Source: Pseudomonas paralcaligenes (GTDB lineage: Bacteria > Pseudomonadota > Gammaproteobacteria > Pseudomonadales > Pseudomonadaceae). From it: a stretch of DNA of 64,000 nucleotides. A model generated the notes under the pieces. That model searched no databases. It was not told the DNA's origin and was given only the letters and a program-made list of their open reading frames with translations. Every line of letters starts with the position of its first letter. Within the stretch, counting starts at the first letter, position 1. The stretch covers positions 109,013 through 173,012 of the forward strand of contig NZ_BPFX01000005.1 of NCBI RefSeq assembly GCF_019655855.1. The letters run 5' to 3'. Position numbers and translations under genes: made by a program. Of the stretch, positions 29,640 to 37,809 are shown in pieces.

Positions 29640-31631
29640 ATGAATTTGCGCGCATGGTTGTTGAAATGGCCGCGCCGATACAAACGACTTCTGCAGGTCA
29701 GCGTCGATGTGCTGATCTGTTGGGCCGCCCTGTGGCTGGCATTCTGGGTCAGGCTGGGGTCCGACAAGCTCGTCGATCCCTTCGATGACCATCTCTGGTT
29801 GTTCCTGGCGGCCCCCGCTATCGCAATTCCCATCTATATCCGCTCCGGCATGTACCGGGCCGTATTGCGCTACCTGGGCAACGACGCACTGATCAGCATC
29901 TTCAAGGCGGTGACGATTTCGGCCCTGGTGCTGGCACTGGTGGTCTACTGGAACCGGGATTCCCAGGCGCTGGTGCCACGTTCGCTGGTGTTCAACTACT
30001 GGTGGCTGAGTCTGCTGATGGCGGGGGGCGTGCGCCTGCTGATGCGCCAGTACTTCATGGGCAACTGGCTCGATGTCCGTGCCGCCATGAGCCTCATGGG
30101 CAAGGACGACGACCTGCCGCGCGTGGCGATCTACGGCGCTGGCACCGCCGGCAACCAGCTGGTCGCAGCGTTGCGCATGGGGCGGGCCATGCGCCCTGTG
30201 GCGTTCATCGACGATGACGACAGCATCGCCACCCGGGTCATCGCCGGGCTCAAGGTGTACAAGCCCAAGCACATCGACCAGATGATCAACGAGACCGCGG
30301 CCCAGGAAATCCTTCTGGCCATTCCTTCCGCGACCCGGGCGCGGCGCAAGGAAATCCTGCAGCATCTCGAGACCTTCCCCCTGCATATCCGCTCGGTGCC
30401 CGCGATCATGGACCTGGCCAGTGGCCGGGTGCGGGTCGACGACATCCAGGAAGTCGACATTGCCGACCTGCTGGGCCGCGATGCCGTGCCGCCCCAGGTG
30501 GAGCTGTTCGAGCGCTGCATCCGCGACAAGGTGGTGATGGTGACCGGTGCCGGTGGTTCCATCGGCTCGGAGCTGTGCCGGCAGCTGATCGGCAGCCGTC
30601 CACGGACGGTTGTGCTGATCGACCACGCCGAATTCAACCTGTACAGCATCCATGCCGAGCTGGAGGGCTATCTCCAGCGCGAATCCCTGCCCATCCGGCT
30701 GGTTCCCATCCTAGGCTCCGTTCGCTCGCAGTCGCACATGCTGGACGTGATGCGGGCGTGGCGAGTCGATACCGTCTACCACGCGGCGGCTTACAAGCAT
30801 GTGCCCATGGTCGAGCACAATATCGCCGAAGGGGTGCGCAACAACGTGCTGGGCACCCTGAGCACGGCCCAGGCGGCGCTGAAGGCCGGCGTCGAGCATT
30901 TCGTGCTGATCTCCACCGACAAGGCGGTGCGGCCGACCAATGTGATGGGCGGCACCAAGCGCCTCGCGGAGATGATCCTGCAGGCGCTGAGCCGGGAATC
31001 GGCGCCCGTGCTGTTCAGCGATCCGAGCGGGCTGCACCAGGTCAACAAGACCCGTTTCACCATGGTGCGCTTCGGCAACGTGTTGGGGTCTTCGGGCTCG
31101 GTGATTCCCCTGTTCCGCGAGCAGATCAAGCGGGGCGGGCCGGTCACCGTCACCCACCCGTCGATCACCCGCTACTTCATGACCATCTCCGAGGCGGCCC
31201 AACTGGTGATCCAGGCGGGCGCAATGGGGCAGGGCGGCGACGTATTCGTGCTGGACATGGGCCAGCCGGTGCGGATTCTCGACCTCGCCGAGAAGATGAT
31301 CCACCTTTCCGGCCTGAGCATCCGTTCGGAGCGCAGTCCCCTCGGCGACATCTCCATCGAGTTCACCGGCCTGCGGCCCGGCGAGAAACTCTATGAGGAG
31401 CTGCTGATCGGCGACAACGTGACGCCGACCGAGCATCCCATGATCATGCGCGCCAGCGAGGAGCGCCTGTCTTGGGAGCGTATGAAGGCGGTACTGGAGA
31501 ATATGCTCGGCGCCCTCGAGCGTGATGACTACGACAAGGTTCGCCAGTTGCTGAGGGAGACCGTCAGCGGTTATGCGCCGGAAGGTGACATAGTCGACTG
31601 GATTCATGTGCAGCGTTACACGGATCTGTAA
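29640..31631 (+). CDS. wbpM: UDP-GlcNAc 4,6-dehydratase WbpM
   Basis: Large membrane-bound nucleotide-sugar dehydratase, 663 residues (PAO1 WbpM is of about the same size). Four hydrophobic helices in the first 110 residues anchor a cytoplasmic part with two Rossmann modules: IYGAGTAGNQL (about 165) and VTGAGGSIGSELCRQL (about 303). The active site is the SMK variant (STDKAVRPTNVMGGTK). WbpM provides UDP-4-keto-6-deoxy-HexNAc for QuiNAc/FucNAc-type sugars of B-band LPS. The ATG at 29640 follows GCGAGG by 10 nt; ATG 29631 is an alternative. Confidence 0.93.
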   Translation: MNLRAWLLKWPRRYKRLLQVSVDVLICWAALWLAFWVRLGSDKLVDPFDDHLWLFLAAPAIAIPIYIRSGMYRAVLRYLGNDALISIFKAVTISALVLALVVYWNRDSQALVPRSLVFNYWWLSLLMAGGVRLLMRQYFMGNWLDVRAAMSLMGKDDDLPRVAIYGAGTAGNQLVAALRMGRAMRPVAFIDDDDSIATRVIAGLKVYKPKHIDQMINETAAQEILLAIPSATRARRKEILQHLETFPLHIRSVPAIMDLASGRVRVDDIQEVDIADLLGRDAVPPQVELFERCIRDKVVMVTGAGGSIGSELCRQLIGSRPRTVVLIDHAEFNLYSIHAELEGYLQRESLPIRLVPILGSVRSQSHMLDVMRAWRVDTVYHAAAYKHVPMVEHNIAEGVRNNVLGTLSTAQAALKAGVEHFVLISTDKAVRPTNVMGGTKRLAEMILQALSRESAPVLFSDPSGLHQVNKTRFTMVRFGNVLGSSGSVIPLFREQIKRGGPVTVTHPSITRYFMTISEAAQLVIQAGAMGQGGDVFVLDMGQPVRILDLAEKMIHLSGLSIRSERSPLGDISIEFTGLRPGEKLYEELLIGDNVTPTEHPMIMRASEERLSWERMKAVLENMLGALERDDYDKVRQLLRETVSGYAPEGDIVDWIHVQRYTDL

Positions 31632-31672
31632 CTTCCATGGTTTGACAGCCCGTGGGTGGTAACTAGCCTTGC

Positions 31673-31700
31673 GATTGGCGCGACCGGACTTGCGCCAATC
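31673..31700. repeat. Perfect 9-bp inverted repeat upstream of comEA-like gene
   Basis: GATTGGCGC (31673-31681) and GCGCCAATC (31692-31700) face each other over a 10-nt loop, 41 nt after wbpM and 19 nt before the comEA-like ATG. No T-run follows. It may be an operator, an mRNA 5' hairpin or a weak terminator. Confidence 0.55.
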
Positions 31701-31718
31701 AACCAAAGGAGTTCCACC

Positions 31719-32036
31719 ATGTTGAAAAAGTGTCTCGCTGCACTGATCTACCCCTCGCTGCTCGCTTTCTCCCTCAATGCCTCCGCCGCCGCCGAAGCCA
31801 CTGCCGTTCCCGGCAAGACGGCGCATCAGGTCGTGATCGCCCAGGTCAATCTCAATACCGCCGACGTCGCCACGCTCGAATCCGAGCTGGTGGGCATCGG
31901 CCAGACCAAGGCCCAGGCTATCGTCGACCATCGCGATGCCAACGGTCCGTTCGCGTCGGTGGACGAACTGCTGGAGGTCAAGGGCATCGGCCCGGCCACC
32001 CTGGAGAAGAACCGCGACAGGCTGAGCGTCAACTGA
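31719..32036 (+). CDS. ComEA-like helix-hairpin-helix protein
   Basis: A 105-residue exported protein: signal peptide (about 1-25, ending in NASAAA) followed by a ComEA-type domain with the typical VNLNTADVATLESELVGIG and the two hairpins VGIGQTKAQAI and VKGIGPATLEKNR. ComEA binds incoming double-stranded DNA in the periplasm during transformation; in Pseudomonas this gene closes the LPS locus. An AAAGGAG ribosome site precedes the ATG at 31719. Longer open frame upstream is not family sequence. Confidence 0.88.
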   Translation: MLKKCLAALIYPSLLAFSLNASAAAEATAVPGKTAHQVVIAQVNLNTADVATLESELVGIGQTKAQAIVDHRDANGPFASVDELLEVKGIGPATLEKNRDRLSVN

Positions 32037-32167
32037 CCAAGGGGTAGCGGCCGAGCAGCGCGACCGAGGCCCCGAGCGCCGGAGTTGTCGCAGCGATTGC
32101 AGTAAGCACGGCAAGGCATGCCGAAGCCCGGCGCCTGTTCGCATTGGCCGCCCGCAAACCGATTGAA

Positions 32168-32190
32168 GCCGGTCTCAGACCGGCTTTTTT
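32168..32190 (+). terminator. Rho-independent terminator
   Basis: Stem GCCGGTC/GACCGGC with a 3-nt loop followed by six T. It ends the wbp-comEA transcript; the 131 nt between the stop at 32036 and the stem hold no recognisable gene. Confidence 0.9.
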
Positions 32191-32244
32191 CATGTCCGCA
32201 GACGCTACAATCACGCGCTCTTCAACCTATAGCGGACGCTTCGT

Positions 32245-33135
32245 ATGCAACCAGTACGACCCACTCTGGGATTCGCCGGCATCGGCCTGATGGGGCTGCG
32301 CATGGCGCATCGCCTGCTGCAGGCCGGCTATCCCCTCAACGTCTGGAACCGCTCGGCTGACAAATGCGCGCCGCTGCTGGAGGCCGGCGCGCATGATGTG
32401 GCGACGCCGGCGGAGCTGGGCGCGGGATCGGACATCGTCATGCTCTGCCTGGCCGACACCGCGGCGGTACGCCAGGTGGTCTTCGGCGAAGGCGGTATCG
32501 TCGAGCGGGCCAGGCCGGGGCAACTACTGGTGGATTTTTCCAGCCTGGACCCCGCGGCGACCCGTGAGATGGCCGAGGAGCTGGAAAAACACACCGGCAT
32601 GCGCTGGGTCGACGCCCCGGTATCCGGCGGCGTCCAAGGCGCAGAGGCGGGGTCGCTGGCGATCATGGCGGGCGGTCGCGGCGAGGATGTGGAAGCCCTG
32701 CGGCCGATCCTGGCGCACCTGGGCCAGCGCGTGACCCACATGGGCGGCGTCGGCTCGGGCCAGGTCACCAAGGTCTGCAACCAGATGCTGGTCGCCTGCA
32801 ATGCACTGGTGATCGCCGAGGCCGTCGCCTTGGCGGAGCGCGCCGGCGTCGATACCCATCTCCTGGCCGACGCCCTGGCTGGTGGCTTCGCGGACTCCAG
32901 GCCGCTGCAGATACTCGCGCCGCAGATGGCCGAGAGTCGCTTCGAGCCCGTCAAGTGGCACGTGCGCACCTTGCTCAAGGACCTGGATACCGCCGTCAGG
33001 CTGGCCCACGAGCAGGGCAGGGCCACGCCCATGAGCGGCCTGGCCGCCCAGTTGATGAGGCTGCATGGTAGCCAGGGGCATCTCGAACACGATCCGGCGA
33101 CCCTGATCCAGCTGTTCCGCGAGGAGCGGCCATGA
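32245..33135 (+). CDS. NAD(P)-dependent beta-hydroxyacid dehydrogenase (GlxR/MmsB type)
   Basis: A 296-residue 6-phosphogluconate/3-hydroxyisobutyrate dehydrogenase-type enzyme. The nucleotide motif GFAGIGLMGLRMA is at the start, the substrate loop DAPVSGGVQGAEAG near 120-134 and the catalytic Lys in GSGQVTKVCNQML near 170. Family members include tartronate semialdehyde reductase (GlxR) and L-threonate dehydrogenase. Its 4-nt overlap with a hydroxypyruvate-isomerase-like gene favours a 3-carbon or 4-carbon hydroxyacid path, but the substrate is not fixed by sequence. Confidence 0.85.
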   Translation: MQPVRPTLGFAGIGLMGLRMAHRLLQAGYPLNVWNRSADKCAPLLEAGAHDVATPAELGAGSDIVMLCLADTAAVRQVVFGEGGIVERARPGQLLVDFSSLDPAATREMAEELEKHTGMRWVDAPVSGGVQGAEAGSLAIMAGGRGEDVEALRPILAHLGQRVTHMGGVGSGQVTKVCNQMLVACNALVIAEAVALAERAGVDTHLLADALAGGFADSRPLQILAPQMAESRFEPVKWHVRTLLKDLDTAVRLAHEQGRATPMSGLAAQLMRLHGSQGHLEHDPATLIQLFREERP

Positions 33136-33908
33136 AGATCGCCGCGAACCTGTCCCTGCTGTTCGGCGAGCTGCCGCTGTTGCAACGCCCACAGGCGGCC
33201 GCAGCGGCGGGGTTCGACGGGGTGGAGATCCAGTTTCCCTACGAGGTGTCGGCGACATCGTTGCGCGAGGTGCTGGAGCGCAGTTCGATGCCGCTGGTGC
33301 TGGTCAACCTGCCGGCCGGCGACCTGATGGCCGGGGGCGCTGGGTTGGCGGCCGTGCCCGAGCGGCAGGCGCAGTTCGACGCCGCCTTGCGCGAGGCGCT
33401 GGACTACGCGGCCGTGGTCCGCCCGCAATGCGTCAACGTGTTGCCCGGACGGCTGGCCGAAGGCGTTCCCCGCGAGCAGGCGCTGGCCACCCTGGGCACC
33501 AACCTGCGCGAGGCGGCGGAGCGGTTCCAGGCACTGGGCATCCGGGTGCTGTGCGAGGCGATCAATCCGCTGGATATGCCCGGCTTCCTGATCAATACCG
33601 CCGAACAGCTGGATGAACTGCTGCGCAGGGTGGATCACCCCAACTGCCTGGCGCAGCTCGACCTCTACCACATGGCCCGCCAGGGCCTGGATGTCGGCGG
33701 CTGCATCGAGCGTCTGGCGGGCAGGACCGGGCACGTCCAGTTCGCCGATTGCCCGGGGCGTGGCGCTCCGGGCACGGGCGAGCTGGTGTTCGCGCCGTTG
33801 CTGAAGGCCCTGGAGGCAACCGGCTACCAGGGCTGGCTGGGCGCGGAGTACCGTCCGGGCGGCGACACCTCGGCCAGCCTGGCGTGGCTAGCCGGCTGGC
33901 GCGGGTGA
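33132..33908 (+). CDS. Hydroxypyruvate isomerase family protein
   Basis: A TIM-barrel enzyme of 258 residues of the Hyi/OtnI group. MKIAANLSLLFGELPLLQRP, GFDGVEIQFPY, the metal-ligand Glu in LCEAINPLDMPGF, the QLDLYHMARQG segment and the GWLGAEYRPGGDT end are all characteristic. Hyi interconverts hydroxypyruvate and tartronate semialdehyde; OtnI acts on 2-oxotetronate. The start ATGA overlaps the dehydrogenase stop, so the pair is translated together. No glyoxylate carboligase, kinase or aldolase is beside it. Confidence 0.86.
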   Translation: MKIAANLSLLFGELPLLQRPQAAAAAGFDGVEIQFPYEVSATSLREVLERSSMPLVLVNLPAGDLMAGGAGLAAVPERQAQFDAALREALDYAAVVRPQCVNVLPGRLAEGVPREQALATLGTNLREAAERFQALGIRVLCEAINPLDMPGFLINTAEQLDELLRRVDHPNCLAQLDLYHMARQGLDVGGCIERLAGRTGHVQFADCPGRGAPGTGELVFAPLLKALEATGYQGWLGAEYRPGGDTSASLAWLAGWRG

Positions 33909-33918
33909 GCCGCCTGCC

Positions 33919-36087
33919 TCAGTCCCTGGGATAGTCGTTGAGCGAGATGACCCGGGTCTTGCCGACGCGGTGGCGGTAGATCTCGCGCAGGTACCTGATG
34001 GCCTTCTTCACGCTGTCCCGGGACAGGCGGATGTCGTTGATCGAGACGAACTTGTCCTGGTCGTGGATCAGCTCACGGTACTTCTTCTCGTACATCGGCT
34101 TGATCGCGTACCAGTTGGTGTCGAGGATCTTCGCCGGGTTCTCGTATTCGTTGAGCATGGCGTCGATGCGCGCCTCGTCGAAGTCCTCGGAGACGATGAA
34201 GTCGAGCATGGCGTTGTCCAGGCTCTCGTCGTAGCGGTACTGGTCGCGGGCGAAGCAGCGCTTGATGAAGGCGACGATCAGGGTCAGGAAGTCGTCCGAC
34301 AGGCACGGGCTCTTGACGATCAGAGTGGTCAGCGACAGGTTGGCCGAGGCGCCGATCACCAGGGCGTAGCGCTTCAGGGTGGTGTTGGGGAACAGGCTGT
34401 TCAGATGGGTCTTGAGCCGGTTGAGGTCCATGTAGGACAGCTTGTAGTCCTTCGGCAGGGAGACGATGGACACCACCGACGAGCAGTTCTTGAAGAAGTG
34501 CAGGTCGCTCAGGGCGCTGGCGTCGAAGTTGGACTTCTTGTACTGCTCCAGGGCCGCGCGGTAGCGCTTGGCCTCGATCGGCAGCAGGCTGATACCCTCG
34601 ATGGCCTGGGTGGTCTTGTTGAAGTGCGGCAGGTCGATGGAGCGGAAGAACAGGTCGTCGATGTTGAGCCTGGGCTGCTCCTTGTCGAACACCTTGAACT
34701 TGTCGGTGGGGGCGGGCGGCGCCTGCTCGGCCACCACGGACTCGGCGTAGGCCACGGCCACCGGGCCGGCCAGGCTCATGAACAGGTCGTTGGCGTCGAG
34801 GCGGATGGTCTCGCCGATGTCGATGCCGGCGCGGCGGAAGTAGTTCTGGTCGTAGTCGGTGGTCACCGCCTGGGCGGTGAGGATGTTGAAGATCTGCTGC
34901 GAGATGTACTGGTTGGCGTGGCGCTCCATGGCGTTCACGTCGATGTTCTGCACGTTGCCGCCGTCGCTCTCCTCGGCGTAGCGCATGATGTCGTTGGAGA
35001 TCAGCATCATGGCGTTCCACGGGCGGATGCGGCGCATCACGCTCTCTTCGCCGGTCTCCTCGCTGTCGAAGTTGTAGGAGAAGTCCCACTCCTCGGCGAG
35101 GTACTTGCACAGCAGGCGCCCGGCGTTGATGTGCAGGGCTTCCGACATTTCGATGCGCTGGTCGGAGATGTTCGGCAGGATGCAGATGCCGCTGGTGAAG
35201 ATCGGTTCGAAGACGAAGGAGTGGCCGCGGTTGTCCTCGCTGCTGCTCTCCTGCTTGGTCTCGAAGGTCTTGCTCATGTAGGCGAACTGCTGGGCCAGGC
35301 CGAACTCCGAGGCCATGCCCGAGCCGGTGCCGCCGCCGGCGCTGAAGATGTAGAAGTACAGCCGCGACTGGTTGGCCTTGATGCCGCAGGAGTCGATCAG
35401 GTAGCTGTGGATGAACTTCCAGTCGGCGTTGGAGAAGCGCTGGGTGTCCTTGTTGAGGATGATCTTGGCCAGGTACTGGCCGAGGATCGGCGCGTTGCCG
35501 GCGCCGCCGGCGTGGACCTCGGACAGGTCCATGATCTTCATCTTGCTGTAGTCGTCGAGGAAGCCGCCGGTCTCGGCCTTGCGCGAGAAGCGGATGCGGC
35601 CCTCGATGTCCTTGTCCAGGTCGCCCAGCATCACCAGCGGTTCGATCAGGAACACCGGCTTGGCGCCACGGGCCGAGGACAGCCGCAGGTTGCTGCGCAG
35701 CCAGCCGGCCGGTCGCTGCTCGGCGCCGTTCTGCGCGCTGAATTCGTTGAGGTAGAAGCGCCGCGCGTTGTACACCAGCGAGGCGACGTCCAGGGCGATG
35801 TTGGAGCCGCAGCGGCCGAGGCCGATCAGGCATACCGAGGGGAAGTGCTGGGCGTGCCGGGCGTCCAGGCCGTCGTCGCCGAGCAGCTTGGGGAATACCC
35901 GTTCGCGCAGGCCGTCGAGGTTCTCGAGGATGCGGTCGATGTCGCGTTCGGTGAAGTACATGTACTGCTCGCCGACCTGCAGGGCCTGCAACGGAGGCGC
36001 CGGCAGGGGCTCGGCCTCGGACGGGGCGAGGGTGCGCGGTTCGGAAACGGTGGAATCGCTGTCTTTAGTTGTTTTCATCGTCGACAT
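33919..36087 (-). CDS. Divergent tubulin/FtsZ-superfamily GTPase-like protein
   Basis: A 722-residue protein not recognised as a named gene, but with the landmarks of the tubulin/FtsZ fold in order. A nucleotide-binding start LIGLGRCGSN lies at 87-96, the GTP signature AGGGTGSG at 250-257 follows a hydrophobic strand (RLYFYIFS), and a T7-like catalytic loop RLDAND at 429-434 precedes LFMSLAGPVAVAYAES. FtsZ has NxDxxD there; both Asp are kept, and the Asn is Arg. The spacing between the landmarks is about twice that of FtsZ, so large insertions exist (about 105-245 and 270-420). Residues 475-722 could hold a modified tubulin C-terminal domain (VVSIVSLP and YALVIGASANLSLTTLIV strands) and a helical tail. 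No membrane segment or signal peptide. The first 40 residues are Ser/Pro/Glu-rich. ATG 36087 is used; ATG 36078, with GGA 9 nt before it, is the better ribosome-site fit. It is a single gene, converging with the isomerase gene (10 nt apart). Cellular role unknown; GTP binding and polymerisation are inferences. Confidence 0.8.
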   Translation of the reverse strand: MSTMKTTKDSDSTVSEPRTLAPSEAEPLPAPPLQALQVGEQYMYFTERDIDRILENLDGLRERVFPKLLGDDGLDARHAQHFPSVCLIGLGRCGSNIALDVASLVYNARRFYLNEFSAQNGAEQRPAGWLRSNLRLSSARGAKPVFLIEPLVMLGDLDKDIEGRIRFSRKAETGGFLDDYSKMKIMDLSEVHAGGAGNAPILGQYLAKIILNKDTQRFSNADWKFIHSYLIDSCGIKANQSRLYFYIFSAGGGTGSGMASEFGLAQQFAYMSKTFETKQESSSEDNRGHSFVFEPIFTSGICILPNISDQRIEMSEALHINAGRLLCKYLAEEWDFSYNFDSEETGEESVMRRIRPWNAMMLISNDIMRYAEESDGGNVQNIDVNAMERHANQYISQQIFNILTAQAVTTDYDQNYFRRAGIDIGETIRLDANDLFMSLAGPVAVAYAESVVAEQAPPAPTDKFKVFDKEQPRLNIDDLFFRSIDLPHFNKTTQAIEGISLLPIEAKRYRAALEQYKKSNFDASALSDLHFFKNCSSVVSIVSLPKDYKLSYMDLNRLKTHLNSLFPNTTLKRYALVIGASANLSLTTLIVKSPCLSDDFLTLIVAFIKRCFARDQYRYDESLDNAMLDFIVSEDFDEARIDAMLNEYENPAKILDTNWYAIKPMYEKKYRELIHDQDKFVSINDIRLSRDSVKKAIRYLREIYRHRVGKTRVISLNDYPRD

Positions 36088-36471
36088 TCCATGCTGTTGG
36101 CGGCAGCTTTCTTATTAGTGAGTCTTTATCAGGAAATGCTTGGTTACATGCACTAGCACTATATACAGCGATCCGCCTTTGTTCGAGGTGGATCAGGACT
36201 CTTCTTCAGGCTTCATGCCGCGTCGGGCCTGGGCTGGCGACGGTTCAATGGCGAAATGCCATTTAGGTGCTTCGAGGTAGCCGCCAGGGTCGGTTTTCCG
36301 TCATTCATTTGGTGACGAGACGACTCTTTTCCGGCCCTGATTCATCGATGGGGCGAAGAAATTTTATTTGCCCATATGGTCAGATTTAATCGCCCGAAGA
36401 TTGCCGGGGCGGGCGGCGGATAGTAGGGTGGCTGCCCCGGCCGAACCGGCCGCCATGTGTTTGGATGTACC
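36088..36471. other. Intergenic region, divergent promoters of tubulin-like and MFS genes
   Basis: The 384 nt between the two divergent starts contain no convincing gene and are visibly richer in A/T than the surroundings. On the minus strand a TATATAGT element at 36158-36165 is a possible -10 for the tubulin-like gene, without a good -35; this is weak. A short palindromic GC-rich stretch (GGCCGAACCGGCC) is found at about 36438-36453, just before the MFS start. Confidence 0.5.
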
Positions 36472-37632
36472 GTGAAACCCGTATCCAGGGCCTTTCTGAT
36501 GCTGGCGCTGGTGCTGGCGGCGATCAACCTGCGCCCCGGCATCACCTCCTTTGCCCCGCTGATCGAGCGCATCGCCGAGGAACTCGCGCTGAGCCGCGGC
36601 CTGATCAGCCTGACCACCGCCCTGCCGGTGCTGTGCATGGGGCTGCTGGCCCCGCTGGCGCCGCGCCTGGCCGTGCGCTTCGGTCTGGAGCGCACCATCA
36701 CCTGCTGCCTGGGGCTGATCATGCTGGCCCTGTTGCTGCGCTTCGGCGGCCACTTCAGCCCGCTGCTGATCGGCAGCGCCGTGTTGCTCGGCGCCGGCAT
36801 CGCCGTGGCCGGGCCGCTGCTGTCCGGCTTCATCAAGCGGCACTTCCGCGACCACGTCGGCCAGGTGGTCGGCTGGTATTCCTTCAGCATGGCGATCGGC
36901 GGTGCCGGCGGCGCGGTGCTGACGGTGCCGCTGACCCAGGGCCTGGGCGACGACTGGAGCCTGGGGCTGGCGGCGTGGTTCCTGCCCGCGCTGCTCGCCG
37001 GGCTGCTCTGGCTGCGCCTGCCGAACCGCGCCGAGGACGCGGTGGCCGGCGATGGCCAGGGGCTGCCCTGGCGCGAACCACGGGCGTGGCTGGTGACCGG
37101 CTTCTTCGCCATCCAGGCCGGCTTCTTCTACACCATGGCCACCTGGCTGGTGGCGCGCTACCACGAGGCGGGCCTGAGCCTGCTCTACAGCAATGGCCTG
37201 TTCAGCCTGTTCATGCTGGTCGGCCTGCCCAGCTCGTGGCTGATGCCGTGGCTGGCCCAGCGCTTCGATATCCGCCAGCCGCTGCTGGTGGCCTGCGGCG
37301 TGACCCTGACCCTGTGCCTGAGCATGATCACCTTCCAGCCGACCCTGCTGCCGGAGGTGTGGGCGGTGCTGATGGGCTTCGCCCTCAGCGGCTCCTTCGC
37401 CCTGTCGCTGGTGCTGCCGCTGTACGAGGTGCACACGCCGCTGGCGGTCAGCCGCTGGACGGCGATGATGCTCTGCGCCGGCTACTGCATGGCCTGCCTG
37501 GCGCCGATCCTCGCCGGCCTGGGCCGCGACCTGGCGGGCAACTACCAGGCGCCCTTCATGGTGCTGGCCGGCCTGGGCGTGCTGATGACGCTGATCGCCT
37601 GGGCCCTGCGCACGCCACGCCCGGCACGCTGA
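36472..37632 (+). CDS. MFS transporter, CynX/NimT family
   Basis: A 386-residue inner-membrane transporter with about twelve hydrophobic helices. The start [25 protein letters not shown], with the NLRPG(I/L) motif, and the loop RFGLERT after helix 2-3 are typical of the CynX/NimT branch of the major facilitator superfamily, which includes cyanate and nitroimidazole-linked transporters. The substrate cannot be assigned. The GTG at 36472 starts directly at [10 protein letters not shown]; another GTG at 36457 is possible. Confidence 0.87.
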   Translation: MKPVSRAFLMLALVLAAINLRPGITSFAPLIERIAEELALSRGLISLTTALPVLCMGLLAPLAPRLAVRFGLERTITCCLGLIMLALLLRFGGHFSPLLIGSAVLLGAGIAVAGPLLSGFIKRHFRDHVGQVVGWYSFSMAIGGAGGAVLTVPLTQGLGDDWSLGLAAWFLPALLAGLLWLRLPNRAEDAVAGDGQGLPWREPRAWLVTGFFAIQAGFFYTMATWLVARYHEAGLSLLYSNGLFSLFMLVGLPSSWLMPWLAQRFDIRQPLLVACGVTLTLCLSMITFQPTLLPEVWAVLMGFALSGSFALSLVLPLYEVHTPLAVSRWTAMMLCAGYCMACLAPILAGLGRDLAGNYQAPFMVLAGLGVLMTLIAWALRTPRPAR

Positions 37633-37643
37633 ACAAGGCTTCG

Positions 37644-37710
37644 GTAGGGTGCGCCATGCGCACCGAGAAGCGGCGGCGCCGGCCCAGTGAGGTGCGCGCG
37701 GCGCACCCTG
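37644..37710. repeat. Inverted GTAGGGTGCGC-type repeat
   Basis: Arms GTAGGGTGCGCCATGCGCACC at the left (first 20 bases from 37644) and GGTGCGCGCGGCGCACCC at 37691-37708 form a second copy of the element at 9840, again directly after a gene end. Confidence 0.65.
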
Positions 37711-37809
37711 CGTGCGCTGCCGCAGGTTTTCGTTGCGGAGGGGGACTGGTTCCTTTGCAGCGACCATGCCCTGTGTTAGAAGGCAGCCTGCACTTTCTGG
37801 AGTACCCGC

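Noticed and set aside
31642..31647. TTGACA before the comEA-like gene
   Set aside because: The best downstream hexamer (TAACTA) is only 12 nt away, so a standard promoter is not supported.
32037..32167. Possible tRNA or small RNA gene after the comEA-like gene
   Set aside because: No cloverleaf, TTC-type T-loop or CCA-compatible acceptor stem could be formed; only the terminator at 32168 is convincing.
32029..32214. A 61-codon minus-strand frame between the comEA-like gene and its terminator
   Set aside because: It runs through the terminator hairpin, has no ribosome site and shows no family features.
33970..36156. A plus-strand open frame of 728 codons opposite the tubulin-like gene
   Set aside because: Its composition (Val/Asp/Gly/His runs) is typical of an antisense shadow; the minus-strand frame has the GGGTGSG signature and balanced composition.
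36069..36266. A 65-codon plus-strand frame in the divergent region before the MFS gene
   Set aside because: It overlaps the tubulin-like start, has no ribosome site and low coding character.
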